Assembly (NCBI GenBank): GCA_030762895.1
Contig: JAUPTC010000127.1
Coordinates: forward strand, 1 to 64,000
Reading direction: 5' to 3'
Origin: Sophora flavescens
Lineage: Eukaryota; Streptophyta; Magnoliopsida; Fabales; Fabaceae
DNA length: 64,000 bases
Positions 10,651 through 22,168 of the stretch are shown piece after piece; within the stretch, counting starts at the first letter, position 1; every line of letters starts with the position of its first letter. Both the position numbers and the translations under genes were made by a program. The notes below the pieces were generated by a model. The model searched no databases and had not been told where the DNA came from. It saw only the letters and a list, made by a program, of their open reading frames with translations.

Positions 10651-12560
10651 TTTTAGGCCAAATGGACTCTATAGCCCTCTTTTTGCCTTACTTTTTGGTC
10701 CTATTTGAGCCCAAATGGACTTGTTTGATCCTAATAGAGCCCAAATGGACTTTTTAGGTTATATAGACCTAATGGGCCAATATGTACTTCTTTGGTCCTA
10801 TTGGAGCCCAAATGAACTTGTTTGATCCTAATAGAGCCCAAATGGACTTTTTTGGTCATATAGGACCTAACTGGGCCAATTTGTACTTCTTTGGTCCTAT
10901 GGACCATGGTTTCTATAGAGCCCAAATGGACTTTTAGGTCATATAGGACCTTGGGCCAATTTGTACTCTTTGGTCCTATTGGAGCCCAAATGGACTTGTT
11001 TCATCATAATAGAGTACAAATGGACTTTTTAGTTCAAATAGGACCTAACTGGGCCAATTTGTACTTCTTTGAACCTATTGGAGCCCAAATGGACTTGTTT
11101 GATCCTAATAGAGCCCAATTGGACATTTTAGGTCATATAGGACCAAACTGTGCCAATTTGTACTTCTTTCGTCCTATTGGAGCCCAAATGGACTTGTTTG
11201 ATCCTAATAGAGCCCAAATAGACTTTTTAGGTCATATAGGACCTAACTGGGCCAATTTGTACTTCTTTGGAAATATTGGAGCCCAAATGGACTTGTTTGA
11301 TCCTAATAGAGCCCAAATGGACTTTTTAGGTCATATAGGACCTAACTGGGCCAATTTGTACTTCTTTGGTCCATGCAATGCCTTTGATCCTAATAGAGCA
11401 AATGGAATTTTAGGTCATATAGGACCTAATGGGCCAATTTGTACTTCTTTGGTCCTATTGGAGCCAAATGGACTTGTTTGATCCTAATAGAGCCCAAATG
11501 GATTTTAGGTCATATAGGACCTAACTGGGCCAATTTGTACTTCTTTGGTCCTATGGAGCCCAAATGGACTTGTTTGATCCTAATAGAGCCCAATGGACAT
11601 TTTAGGTCATATAGGACCTAATGGGCCAATTTGTACTTCTTGGTCCTATTAGAGCCCAAATGGACTTGATTGATCCTAATAGAGCCCAAATGGACTTTTT
11701 GGTATAGAGCCAATGGACTTGTTTGATCCTAATAGAGCCCAAATGGACTTTTTAGGTCATATAGGACCTAATCGGGCCAATTTGTACTTCTTGGTCTATT
11801 GGAGCCCAAATGGACTTGTTTGATCCTAATAGAGCCCAAATGGACATTTTAGGTCATATAGACCTAATGGGCCAATTTGTACTTCTTGGTCCTATTGGAG
11901 ACCAAATGGACTTGTTTGATCCTAATAGAGCCAAAATGGACTTTTAGGTCATATAGGACCTACTGGGCCAATTTGTACTTCTTTGGTCCTAATGGAGCCC
12001 AAATGGACTTGTTTGATCCTAATAGAGCCCAAATGGACTTGTTTGATCCTAATAGAGCCAAATGCTTTTAGGTCATATAGACCTATGCCAATTTGTACTT
12101 CTTGGTCTATTGGAGCCCAAATGGACTTGTTTGATCCTAATAGAGCCCAAATGGACTTTTTAGGTCATATAGACCTAATGGGCCAATTTGTACTTCTTTG
12201 GTACTATTGGAGCCCAAATGGACTTGTTTGATCCTAGTAGAGCCCAAATGGACTTTTTAGGTCATATAGACCTAAATGGGCCAATTTGTACTTCTTTGGT
12301 CCTAATGGAGCCAATGGACTTTTAGTCGCCTGGCCATTTGTCTTGGTCATGCCTTCCTATGAGCCCAATGGACTTGTTTGATCCTAATAGAGCCAAATGA
12401 CTTTTAGGTCATATAGGATCTAACTGGGCCAATTTGTACTTCTTTGGTCCTATTGGAGCCCAAATGGACTTGTTTGAACCTAATAGAGCCCAAATGGACT
12501 TTTTAGGTCATATAGGACCTAACTGGCCATTTGTACTTTGATCCTAATAGAGCCAAATGG
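10651..12560 (+). repeat. Indel-rich, degraded satellite stretch (possible consensus errors)
   Basis: The monomers here carry a high density of one-base losses at homopolymers and doublets: CATATAGACC for CATATAGGACC, CCTAATGGGCC for CCTAACTGGGCC, CTTCTTGGTCC for CTTCTTTGGTCC, GAGCCAAATGG for GAGCCCAAATGG. There are also short unexplained scraps at about 10663-10698 (CTCTTTTTGCC), 10905-10917 (ACCATGG), 11373-11383 and 12325-12360. Flanking arrays on both sides have few such defects. The long open frame collapses here. Either this is an ageing segment or, more likely, poorly polished long-read consensus. Confidence 0.8.
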
Positions 12561-13893
12561 ACTTTTTAGGTCATATAGGACCTAACTGGGCCAATTTGTA
12601 CTTCTTTGGTCCTATTGGAGCCCAAATGGACTTTTTTGATCCTAATAGAGCCCAACTGGACATTTTAGGTCATATGGGACCTAACTGGGCCAATTTGTAC
12701 TTCTTTGGTCCTATTGACCCCAAATGGACTTGTTTGATCCTAATAGAGCCCAAATAGACTTTTTAGGTCATATAGGACCTAACTGGGCCAATTTGTACTT
12801 CTTTGGTCCTATTGGAGCCCAAATGGACTTGTTTGATCCTAATAGAGCCCAAATGCACTTTTTAGGTCATATAGGACCTATCTGGTCAATTTGTACTTCT
12901 TTGGTCCTATTGGAGCCCAAATGGACTTGTTTGATCCTAATAGAGCCCAAATGGACTTTTTAGGTCATATAGGACCTAACTGGGCCAATTTGTACTTCTT
13001 TGGTCCTATTGGAGCCCAAATGGACTTGTTTGATACTAATAGAGCCCAACTGGACATTTTAGGTCATATAGGACCACACTGGGCCAATATGTACTTCTTT
13101 GGTCCTGGTCTTGCAATGGACTTTTTAGGTCATATAGACCACAGGCCAATATGTACTTCTTTGGTCCTAATAGAGCCCAAATGGACTTGTTTGATCCTAA
13201 TAGAGCCCAAATGGACTTTTTAGGTCATATAGGACCTAACTGGGCCAATTTGTACTTCTTTGGTCCTATTGGAGCCCAAATGGACTTGTTTGACCCTAAT
13301 AGAGCCCAAATGGACTTGTTTGATCCTAATAGAGCCAAAATGGAATTTTTAGGTCATATAGGACCTAACTGGGCCAATTTGTACTTCTTTGGTCCTATTG
13401 GAGCCCAAATGGACTTGTTTGATCCTAATAGAGCCAAAATGCACTTTTTAGGTCATATAGTACCTAACTAGGCCAATTTGTACTTCTTTAGTCCTATTGG
13501 AGCCCAAATGGACTTGTTTGATCCTAATAGAGCCCAACTGGACATTTTAGGTCATATAGGACCTAACTGGGCCAATTTGTACTTCTTTGGTCCTATTGGA
13601 GCCCAAATGGACTTGTTTGATCCTAATAGAGCCCAAATGGACTTTTTAGGTCATATAGGACCTAACTGGGCCAATTGGTACTTCTTTGGTCTTATTGGAG
13701 CCCGAATGGACTTGTTTGATCCTAATAGAGCCCAAATGGACTTTTTAGGTCATATAGGACCTAACTGGGCCAATTTGTACTTCATTGGTCCTATTGGAGC
13801 CCAAATGGACTTGTTTGATCCTAATAGAGCCCAAATGGACTTTTTAGGTCATATAGGACCTAACTGGGCAAATTTGTACTTCTTTGGTCCTAT
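12561..13893 (+). repeat. Satellite array, plus orientation, mostly clean monomers
   Basis: Regular 99-bp monomers return, with a damaged unit at 13100-13150 (GGTCCTGGTCTTGCAATGG followed by CATATAGACCACAGG). The block contains the AKMHFLGHIVPN variant series at 13437 also seen in family A. It ends within subunit a at GGTCCTATT (about 13893), where orientation flips. Confidence 0.9.
13560..13658 (+). repeat. Reference consensus monomer: 3 x 30-bp subunits + 9 bp
   Basis: This unmodified copy serves as a reference. Subunit c (13560-13589) encodes GPNWANLYFF, subunit a (13590-13619) encodes GPIGAQMDLF, subunit b (13620-13649) encodes DPNRAQMDFL, and a 9-bp remnant (13650-13658, GTCATATAG) encodes GHI. 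By hand alignment a and b match at 25 of 30 positions, c and a at 20 of 30, c and b at 19 of 30, and the remnant matches the first nine bases of a at 7 of 9. The monomer therefore looks like 3.3 copies of an older 30-bp repeat. The sense frame has no stop; the antisense frame normally stops once per unit at ACC-TAA. Confidence 0.93.
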
Positions 13894-14145
13894 TAGGATG
13901 AAACAAATCCATTTGGGCTCCAATAGGACCAAAGAAGTACAAAAATTTGACCCATATGATAAAATGTCCTATATAACCAAAATGTCCATTTGGATCTATT
14001 AGTATCTAAACAAGTCCATTTGGCTCACAATAGGCCACCAAAGATGCACAAATTGACCCAGATTAGGTCCTATATGACATAAAAAGTGCATTTTGGCTCT
14101 ATTAGGATCAAACAAGTCCATTTGGGCTCAAATAGACCAAAGAAG
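13894..14145 (-). repeat. Short inverted block of divergent monomers
   Basis: About 250 bp read in the opposite direction to both flanks: it opens AGGATGAAACAAATCC, includes AATAGGACCAAAGAAGTAC and closes CAAATAGACCAAAGAAG, then returns directly to plus-strand CCAATTTGTACTCC. It holds roughly two and a half monomers that are more diverged than the neighbours, for example AAAATTTGACCCATATGAT, CCTATATAACC and ATTAGTATCTAAAC. This is either an old small inversion or an assembly join. Confidence 0.85.
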
Positions 14146-17100
14146 CCAATTTGTACTCCTTGGTCCTATTGGAGACCAAATGGACTTGTTTGATCCTAAT
14201 AGAGCCAAAATGGACTTTTTAGGTCATATAGGACCTAACTGGGCCAATTTGTACTTCTTTGGTCCTAATGGAGCCCAAATGGACTTGTTTGACCCTAATA
14301 GAGCCCAAATGGACTTGTTTGATCCTAATAGAGCCAAAATGGACTTGTTTGATCCTAATAGAGCCAAAATGCACTTTTTAGGTCATATAGGACCTAACTG
14401 GGCCAATTTGTACTTCTTTGGTCCTATTGGAGCCCAAATGGACTTGTTTGATCCTAATAGAGCCCAAATGGACTTTTTAGGTCATATAGGACCTAACTGG
14501 GCCAATTTGTACTTCTTTGGTACTATTGGAGCCCAAATGGACTTGTTTGATCCTAATAGAGCCAAAATGGACTTTTTAGGTCATATAGGACCTAAATGGG
14601 CCAATTTGTACTTCTTTGGTCCTAATGGAGCCCAAATGGACTTTTTAGGTCATATAAGACCTAACTGGGCCAATTTGTACTTCTTTGGTCCTAATGGAGC
14701 CCAAATGGACTTGTTTGACCCTAATAGAGCCCAAATGGACTTGTTTGATCCTAATAGAGCCCAAGTGGACTTGTTTGATCCTAATAGAGCCAAAATGCAC
14801 TTTTTAGGTCATATAGGACCTAACTGGGCCAGTTTGTGCTTCTTTGGTCCTATTGGAGCCCAAATGGACTTGTTTGATCCTAATAGAGCCCAAATGGACT
14901 TTTTAGGTAATATAGGACCTAACTGGGCCTATTTGTACTTCTTTGGTCCTATTGGAGCCCAAATGGACTTGTTTGATCCTAATAGAGCCAAAATGCACTT
15001 TTTTGGTCATATAGTACCTAACTGGGCCAATTTGTACTTCTTTGGTCCTATTGGAGCCCAAATGGACTTGTTTGATCCTAATAGAGCCCAACTGGACATT
15101 TTAGGTCATATAGGACCTAACTGGGCCAATTTGTACTTCTTTGGTCCTATTGGAGCCCAAATGGACTTGTTTGATCCTAATAGAGCCCAAATGGACTTTT
15201 TAGGTCATATAGGACCTAACTAAATGGACTTTCTAGGTCATATAGGACCTAACAGGACCAATTTGTACTTCTTTGGTCCTAATGGAGCCCAAATGGACTT
15301 GTTTGATCCTAATAGAGCCCAAATGGACTTTTTAGGTCATATAGGACCTAACTGGGCCAATTTGTACTTCTTTGGTCCTATTGGGGCCCAAATGGACTTG
15401 TTTGAACCTAATAGAGCCCTACTGGACGTTTTAGGTCATATAGGACCTAACTGGGTCAATTTGTACTTCTTTGGTCCTATTGGAGCCCAAATGGACTTGT
15501 TTGAAACTAATAGAGCCCAAATGGACTAGTTATATCAAATAGGACCAAACTGGGCCAATTTGTACTTCTTTGGTCCTAATGGAGCCAAAATGGACTTCTT
15601 TGATCCTAATAGAGCCCAAATGGCCTTTTTAGGTTATATGGGACCTAATTGGCCCAATTTGTACTTCTTCGGTCCTAATGGAGGCCAAATGGACTTGTTT
15701 GATCCTAATAGAGCCCCAATGGACTTGTTTGATCCTAATAGAGCCCATACGGACTTGTTAGGTCATAAAGGACTTAACGGGGCCAATTTATACTTCTTTG
15801 GTGCTAATGGAGCCCAAATGGACCTGTTTGATCCTAATCGAGCCCAAATGGACTTTTTAGGTCATAAAGGACCTAACTGGGTCAATTTATACTTCTTTGA
15901 TCCTATTAGATCCCAAATGGACTTTTTTATCCTAATAGAGCCCAAATGGACTTTTTAGGTCATATAGGACCTAATCTGGGCCAATTTGTACTTCTTTGGT
16001 CCAAATGGAGTCCAAATGGACTTGTTTGATCCTTATTGAGCCCCAATGGACTTGTTAGGACCTAGTTAGGCTAATTGCCCCGAACGGCCCAATTGTAATT
16101 CTTTGGTCCTAATGGAGCCCAAATGGACTTGTTTGATCCTAAAAGAGCCCAAATGGACTTGTTAGGACCTAGTTGGGCCAATCGCCCCGATCGGCCCAAA
16201 TGGACTTGTTTGATCCTAATAGAGCCCAAATGGACTTTTTAGGTCATATAGGACCTATCTGGGCCAATTTGTACTTCTTTGGTCCTATTGGAGCCCAAAT
16301 GGACTTGTTTGATCCTAATAGTGCCCAAATGGACTTTTTAGGTCATATAGGACCTAATTGGGCCAATTTGTACTTCTTTGGTCCTAATGGAGCCCAAATG
16401 GACTTGTTTGACCCTAATAGAGCCCAAATGGACTTGTTTGATCCTAGTAGAGCCCAAATGGACTTGTTAGGTCATAAAGGACCTAAGTAGCCCAATTTGT
16501 ACTTCTTTGGTCCTAATGGAGCCCAAATGGACTTGTTTGACCCTAATAGAGCCCAAATGGACTAATTAGGTCATATAGGACCTAATTGGGCAAATTTGTA
16601 CTTCTTTGGTCCTAATGGAGCCCAAATGGACTTGTTTGACCCTAATAGAGCCCAAATGGACTTGTTTGATCCTAATAGATCCCAAATGCACTTGTTAGGT
16701 CATAAAGGACCAACTGGGCCAATTTGTACTTCTTTGGTCCTAATGGTGTCCAAATGGACCTGTTTGATCCTAATAGAGCACAAATGGACTTTTTAGGTCA
16801 TATAGGACCTAACTGGGCCAATTTGTACTTCTTTGGTCCTATAGGAGCCCAAATGGACTTGTTTGATCCTAATAGACCCAAAATGCACTTTTTTGGTCAT
16901 ATAGGACCTAACTGGGCCAATTTGTACTTCTTTGGTCCTATTGGAGACCAAATGGACTTGTTTGTTCCTAATAGAACCCAACTGGACATTTTAGGTCATA
17001 TAGGACCTAACTGGGCCAATTTGTACTTCTTTGGTCCTAATGGAGCCCAAATGGACTTGATTGATCCTAATAGAGCCCAAATGGACTTGTTTGATCATAT

Positions 17101-18584
17101 AGGACCTAACTGGGCCAATTTGTACTTCTTTGGTCCTATTGGAGCCCAAATGGACTTGTTTGATCCTAATAGAGCCCAACTGGACATTTTAGGTCATATA
17201 GGACCTTATTGGGCCAATTTGTACTTCTTTGGTCCTAATGGAGCCCAAATGGATTTGTTTGACCCAAATAGAGCCCAAATGGACTTGTTTGATCCTAGTA
17301 GAGCCCAAATGGAGTTGTTTGACCCTAATAGAACCCAAATGGACTTGTTTGATCCTAATAGAGCCCAAATGGACTTTTTAGGTCATATAGGACCTAACTG
17401 GGCCAATTTGTACTTCTTTGGTCCTAATGGAGCCCAAATGGACTTGTTTGATCCTAATAGAGCACAAATGGACTTTTTAGGTCAAATAGGACCTAACTGG
17501 GCCAATTTGTACTTCTTTGGTCCTAATGGAGCCAAAATGGACTTCTTTGATCCTAATAGAGTCCAAATGAACTATTTAGGACCTAATTGGGCCAATTGCC
17601 ATGATCGGCCCAATTGTACTTCTTTGGTCCTAATAGAGCCCAAATGGACTTGTTTGATCCTAGTGGAGCCCAAATGGACTTTTTAGGTCATATAGGACCT
17701 CACTGGGCCAATTTGTACTTCTTTGGTCCTAATGGAGCCCAAATGGACCTGTTTGATCCTAATAGAGCCCAAATGCACTTTTTAGGTCAAATAGGACCTA
17801 ACTGGGCCAATTTGTACTTCTTTGGTCCTAATGGAGCCAAAATGGACTTCTTTGATCCTAATATAGCCCAAATGGACTTTTTAGGTCATATAGGACCTAA
17901 TTGGCCCAATTTGTACTTCTATGGTCCTAATGGAGCCCAAATGGATTTGTTTGATCCTAATAGAGCTCAAATGGACTTGTTTTATCCTAATAGAGCCCAA
18001 ATGGACTTGTTAGGTCATAAAGGACCTAACTGGGCCAGTTTGTACTTCTTTGGTCCAAATGGAGTCCAAATGGACTTGTTTGATCCTAATAGAGGCCAAA
18101 TGGACTTTTTAGGTCATATAGACTAATGGGCCAATTTGTACTTCTTTGTCTATTGAGCCCAAATGGACTTGTTTGATCCTAATAGAGCCCAACTGGACAT
18201 TTTAGTTCATATAGGACCTAACTAGGCCAATTTGTACTTCTTTGGTCCAAAAGGAGCCCAAATGGACTTGTTTGATCGTAATAGGGCCCAATTGGACAAT
18301 TTAGGTCATATATGACCTAACTGGGCCAATTTGTACTTCTTTGGTCCTATTGGAACCCAAATGGAATTGTTTGATCCTAATAGAGCCCAAATGTACTTTT
18401 TAGGTCATCTAGGACCTAACTGGGCCAATTTGTACTTCTTTGGTGCGAATGGAGCCCAAATGGACTTGTTTGACCCCAATAGAGCCCTAATGGACTTGTT
18501 TGATCCCAATAGAGCCCAAATGGACTTGTTAGGTCATAAAGGACCTAACTGTGACAATTTATACTTTTTTAGTCATATAGGACC
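14146..18584 (+). repeat. Satellite array, plus orientation, mixed variants
   Basis: Plus-strand monomers with frequent extra 30-bp subunits (for example 14285-14370, 14700-14790 and 17230-17370) and GHK-type units (16460, 18530). Rare variants here include units with GCCCCGAACGGCCC (16077-16090) and the 18-bp insertion variant at 17598. Both also occur, reversed, in the minus-strand arrays beyond 37 kb. A broken spot lies at 18120-18160 (CATATAGACTAATGGG, CTTTGTCTATTGAG). Stop-free frames of 376 and 320 codons occur at 14093-15223 and 16724-17686. No gene is supported. Confidence 0.9.
17598..17615 (+). repeat. 18-bp insertion variant linked to loss of the 9-bp spacer
   Basis: In this unit the end of GGGCCAATT is followed by 18 extra bases (GCCATGATCGGCCCAATT) before GTACTTCTTTGG. 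Upstream the unit reads TATTTAGGACCTAATTGG, lacking the 9-bp GTCATATAG remnant, so the TTAGGTC dyad is lost too. The same variant in reverse orientation occurs at 37789, 38480, 39940, 40404, 41559, 42248, 43697, 44160, 45316, 46765 and 47229, and with one change at 21112. A sister form with GCCCCGAACGG occurs at about 2345, 6690 and 16077 and, reversed, at about 39245, 43013, 46081 and 59809. Confidence 0.85.
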
Positions 18585-20937
18585 ATTTGGGCTCCGATAG
18601 GACCAAAGAAGTACAAATTGGCCCAGTTAGGTCCTATATGACCTAAAAAGTCCATTTTGGCGCTATTAGGTCAAACAAGTCCATTTGTGCTCCATTAGGA
18701 CCAAAGAAGTACAAATTCTAGTCCTTTATGACCTAACAAGTCCATTTGAGCTCTATTGGGATCAAACAAGTCCATTTGGGCTCTATTAGGATCAAACAAG
18801 TCCATTTGGGTTCCATTAGGACCAAAGAAGTATAAATTGGTCCAGTTAGGTCCTATATGACCAAAAAAGTGCATTTTGGCTCTATTAGGATCAAACAAGT
18901 CCATTTGGGCTCCAAATGGACCAAAGAAGTATAAATTGGCCCAGTTAGGTCCTATATGACATAAAAAGTCCATTTGGTCTCCATTAGGGTCAAACAAGTC
19001 AATTTGGGCACCATTAGGACCAAAGAAGTACAAATTGGCCCAATTAGGTCCACTATGACCTAAAAAGTCCATTTGGGCTCTATTAGGATCAAAATAGTCC
19101 ATTTTGGCTCCAATAGGACCAAAGAAGTACAAATTGGCACAGTTAGGTCCTTTATGACCTAACAAGTCCATTTGGGATCTATTAGGATAAACAAGTCCAT
19201 TTGGGCTCTATTAGGGTCAAACAAGTTTATTTGGGCTCCATAAGGACCAAAGAAGTACAAATTGGCCCAGTTAGGTCCTATATGACCTAAAAAGTCCATT
19301 TGGGCTCTATTAGGATCAAACAAGTCCATTTGGTCTCCAATAGGACCAAAGAAGTTCAAATTGGCCCAGTTAGGTCCTATATGACCTAAAAAGTGCATTT
19401 TGGCTCTATTAGGATCAAACAAGTCCATTTGGGCTCCAATAGGACGAAAGAAGTACAAATTTGCCCAGATAGGTCCTATATGACCTAAAAAGTCCATTTG
19501 GGCTCTATTAGGATCAAACAAGTCTATTTGGGCTCCAATAGGACCAAAGAAGTACAAATTGGACCAGTTAGGTCCAATATGACCTAAAAACTGTATTTTG
19601 GCTCTATTAGGATGAAACAAGTCCATTTGGGCTCCAATAGGACCAAAGAAGTACAAATTGGCCAAGTTAGGTCCTATATGACCTAAAAAGTCCATTTGGG
19701 CTCCACTAGGATCAAACAAGTCCATTTGAGCTCTATTAGGATCAAAGAAGTACAATTGGATTAGGTCCTATATGACCTAACACGTCCATTTGGACTCTAT
19801 TATGATCAAACAAATCCATTTGGGCTCCAATTGGACCAAAGAAGAACAAATTGGCCCAGTTAGGTCCTTTATGACCTAACAAGTCCATTTGGGCTCTATT
19901 AGGATCAAACAAGTCCATTTGGGATCTATTAGGCTCAAACAAGTCCATTTGGGCTCCATTAAGACCAAAGAAGTACAAATTGGCCCAGTTAGGTTCTATA
20001 TGCCATAAAAAGTCCATTTGGGCTCTATTAGGGTCAAACAAGTCCATTTGGGCTCCATTAGGACCAAAGAAGTACAAATTGGCCCAATTAGGTCCTATAT
20101 GACCTAAAAAGTCCATTTGGGCTCTATTAGGATCAAACAAGTCCATTTGAGCTCCAATAGGACCAAAGAAGTACAAATTGACACAGTTAGGTCCTTTATG
20201 ACCTAACAAGTCGTTGGGCTCTATTAGGATCAAACAAGTCCATGTGGGCTCGATTAGGCTCAAACAAGTCCATTTGGGCTCCAGTAGGACCAAAGAAGTA
20301 CAAATTGGCCCAGTTAGGTCCTATATGACCTAAAAAGTCCATTTGGGCTCAAATATGATCAAAGAAGTCCATTTGGGCTCGAATAGGATCAAAGAAGTTA
20401 AAATTGGCACACATAGGTCCTATATGACCTAAAATGTCCATTTGGGCTCTATTATGATCAAACAAGTCCATTTCGGTTCCAATAGGACCAAAGAAGTACA
20501 AAATGGCCCAGTTAGGTCCTATATGACCTAAAAAGTTCATTTTGGCTCTATTAGGATCAAACAAGTCCATTTGGGCTCCAATAGGACCAAAGAAGTACAA
20601 ATTGGCACAGTTAGGTCCTTTATGACCTAACAAGTCCATTTAGGCTCTATTAGGATCAAACAAGTCCATTTGGGCTCTATTAGGGTCAAACAAGTCCATT
20701 TGGGCTCCATTAGGACCAAAGAAGTACAAATTGGCCCAGTTAGGTCCTATATGACCTAAAAAGTCCATTTGGGCTCTATTATGGTCAAACAAGTCCATTT
20801 GGGCTCCAATTGGACCAAATAAGTACAAATTGGTCCAGTTTGGTCCTATATGACCTAAAATGTCCCGTTGGGCTCTATTAGGATCAAACAAGTCCATTTG
20901 GGCTCCAATAGGACCAAAGAAGCACAAATTGGCACAG
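18585..20937 (-). repeat. Satellite array, minus orientation, start of the large reversed domain
   Basis: At 18584/18585 the plus-strand unit stops after CATATAGGACC and a minus-strand unit starts at ATTTGGGCTCCGATAGG with no intervening sequence. The flanking monomers are not mirror images of each other, so this is not a simple local palindrome. Minus-strand frames of 158 to 198 codons occupy most of the block. Monomers of GHK and GHI types are interspersed without an obvious higher-order period. Confidence 0.9.
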
Positions 20938-21010
20938 CGCACTGATCCGCGCCAGAGAACTCGAACCAATTTAGCTTGATTTTGGCCTAATTTAACAAAT
21001 CTATAAACAA
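20938..21010. other. 73-bp non-satellite insert related to the 1191-1590 insert
   Basis: A minus-strand monomer is interrupted after TTGGCACAG and resumes at AAAGTACAAATTG. The inserted sequence contains CCAATTTAGCTTGATTTTGG then CCTAATTTAACAAA (about 20966-20999), matching 1399-1434 of the larger insert with only a few differences and in the same text orientation. Its left part (ACTGATCCGCGCCAGAG) has no counterpart in the other insert. On the minus strand 20967-20957 reads GGTTCGAGTTC, one base from a Pol III B-box consensus, but no matching A-box is visible at the expected distance. Confidence 0.85.
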
Positions 21011-22168
21011 AAAGTACAAATTGCTTAGGTCCTATATGACCTAAAACGTCCATTTGGGCTCCACTAGGATCAAAAAAGTCCATTTTGGGTCTATTAGGAA
21101 CAAAGAAGTACAATTGGGCCTATCATGGCAATTGGCCCAATTAGGTCCTAAATAGTTCATTTGGGCTCTATTAGGATCAAACAAGTCCATTTGGGCTCCA
21201 TTAGGACCAAAGAAGTACAAATTGACCTAGATAGGTCCTATATGACCTAAAAAGTCCATTTGGGCTCTATTAGGATCAAACAAGTCCATTTGGGCTCCAA
21301 TATGACCAAAGAAGTACAAATTGGCACAGTCAGGTCCTTTATGACCTAACAAGTCCATTTGGGCACTATTAGGATCAAACAAGTCCATTTGGGCTCTATT
21401 AGGGTCAAACAAGTCCATTTGGGCTCCATTAGGACCAAAGAAGTACAAATTGGCCCAAGTAGGTCCTATATGACCTAAAAAGTCCATTTGGGCTCTATTA
21501 GGATCAAACAAGTCCATTTGGGATCCAATAGGACCAAAGAAGTACAAATTGGTACAGTTAGGTCCTATATGACCTAACAAGTCCATTTGGGCTCTACTAG
21601 GATCAAACAAGTCCATTTGGGCTCTATTAGGGTCAAACAAGTCCATTTTGGCTCCATTAGGACCAAAGAAGTACAAATTGGCCCAATTAGGTCCTATATG
21701 ACCTAAAAAGTCCATTTGGGCTCTATTAGGATCAAACAAGTCCATTTGGGCTCCAATAGGACCAAAGAAGTACATATTGGCCACGTTAGGTCCTATACGA
21801 CCTAAAATGTCCATTTGGGCTGTATTAGGATCAAACAAGTCCATTTGGGCTCCAATAGGACCAAAGAAGTACAAATTGGCCAAGTTAGGTCCTATATGAC
21901 CTAAAAAGTGCATTTTGGCTCTACTAGGATCAAACAAGTCCATTTGGGCTCCAATAGGACCAAAGAAGTACAATTGGGCTGATTAGGTCCTATATGACCT
22001 AAAAAGTCCATTTGGGCTCTATTAGGATCAAACAAGTCCATTTGGGCTCCAATAGGACCAAAGAAGTACAAATTGGCCCAGTTAGGTCCTATATGACCTA
22101 AAAAGAGCATTTTGGCTCTATTAGCTTCAAACAAGTCCATTTGGGCTCCAAAAGGACCAAAGAAGTAC
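21011..22168 (-). repeat. Partial family B block upstream of copy 1
   Basis: The variants PSRAKMHFLG, NTAQMDILG and LLGHIGPNCTN occur in the same order as in family B copies further right (for example 25688-26554 and 27946-28926). A close match to the 18-bp insertion variant lies at 21112-21129. This is a truncated or diverged copy at the edge of family B. The marker CAATTCGGCC that phases family B first appears at 22169. Confidence 0.75.

Noticed and set aside
1591..13893. CRISPR array
   Set aside because: There are regular repeats, but no unique spacers: the whole period is conserved and the subunits are related to each other. No cas genes are present.
18560..18610. Perfect palindrome or foldback duplication centred on 18584
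   Set aside because: The monomer variants on the two sides do not mirror each other when read outward from the junction.
20938..21010. tRNA gene
   Set aside because: A single B-box-like word is present, without an A-box, anticodon arm or acceptor-stem pairing.
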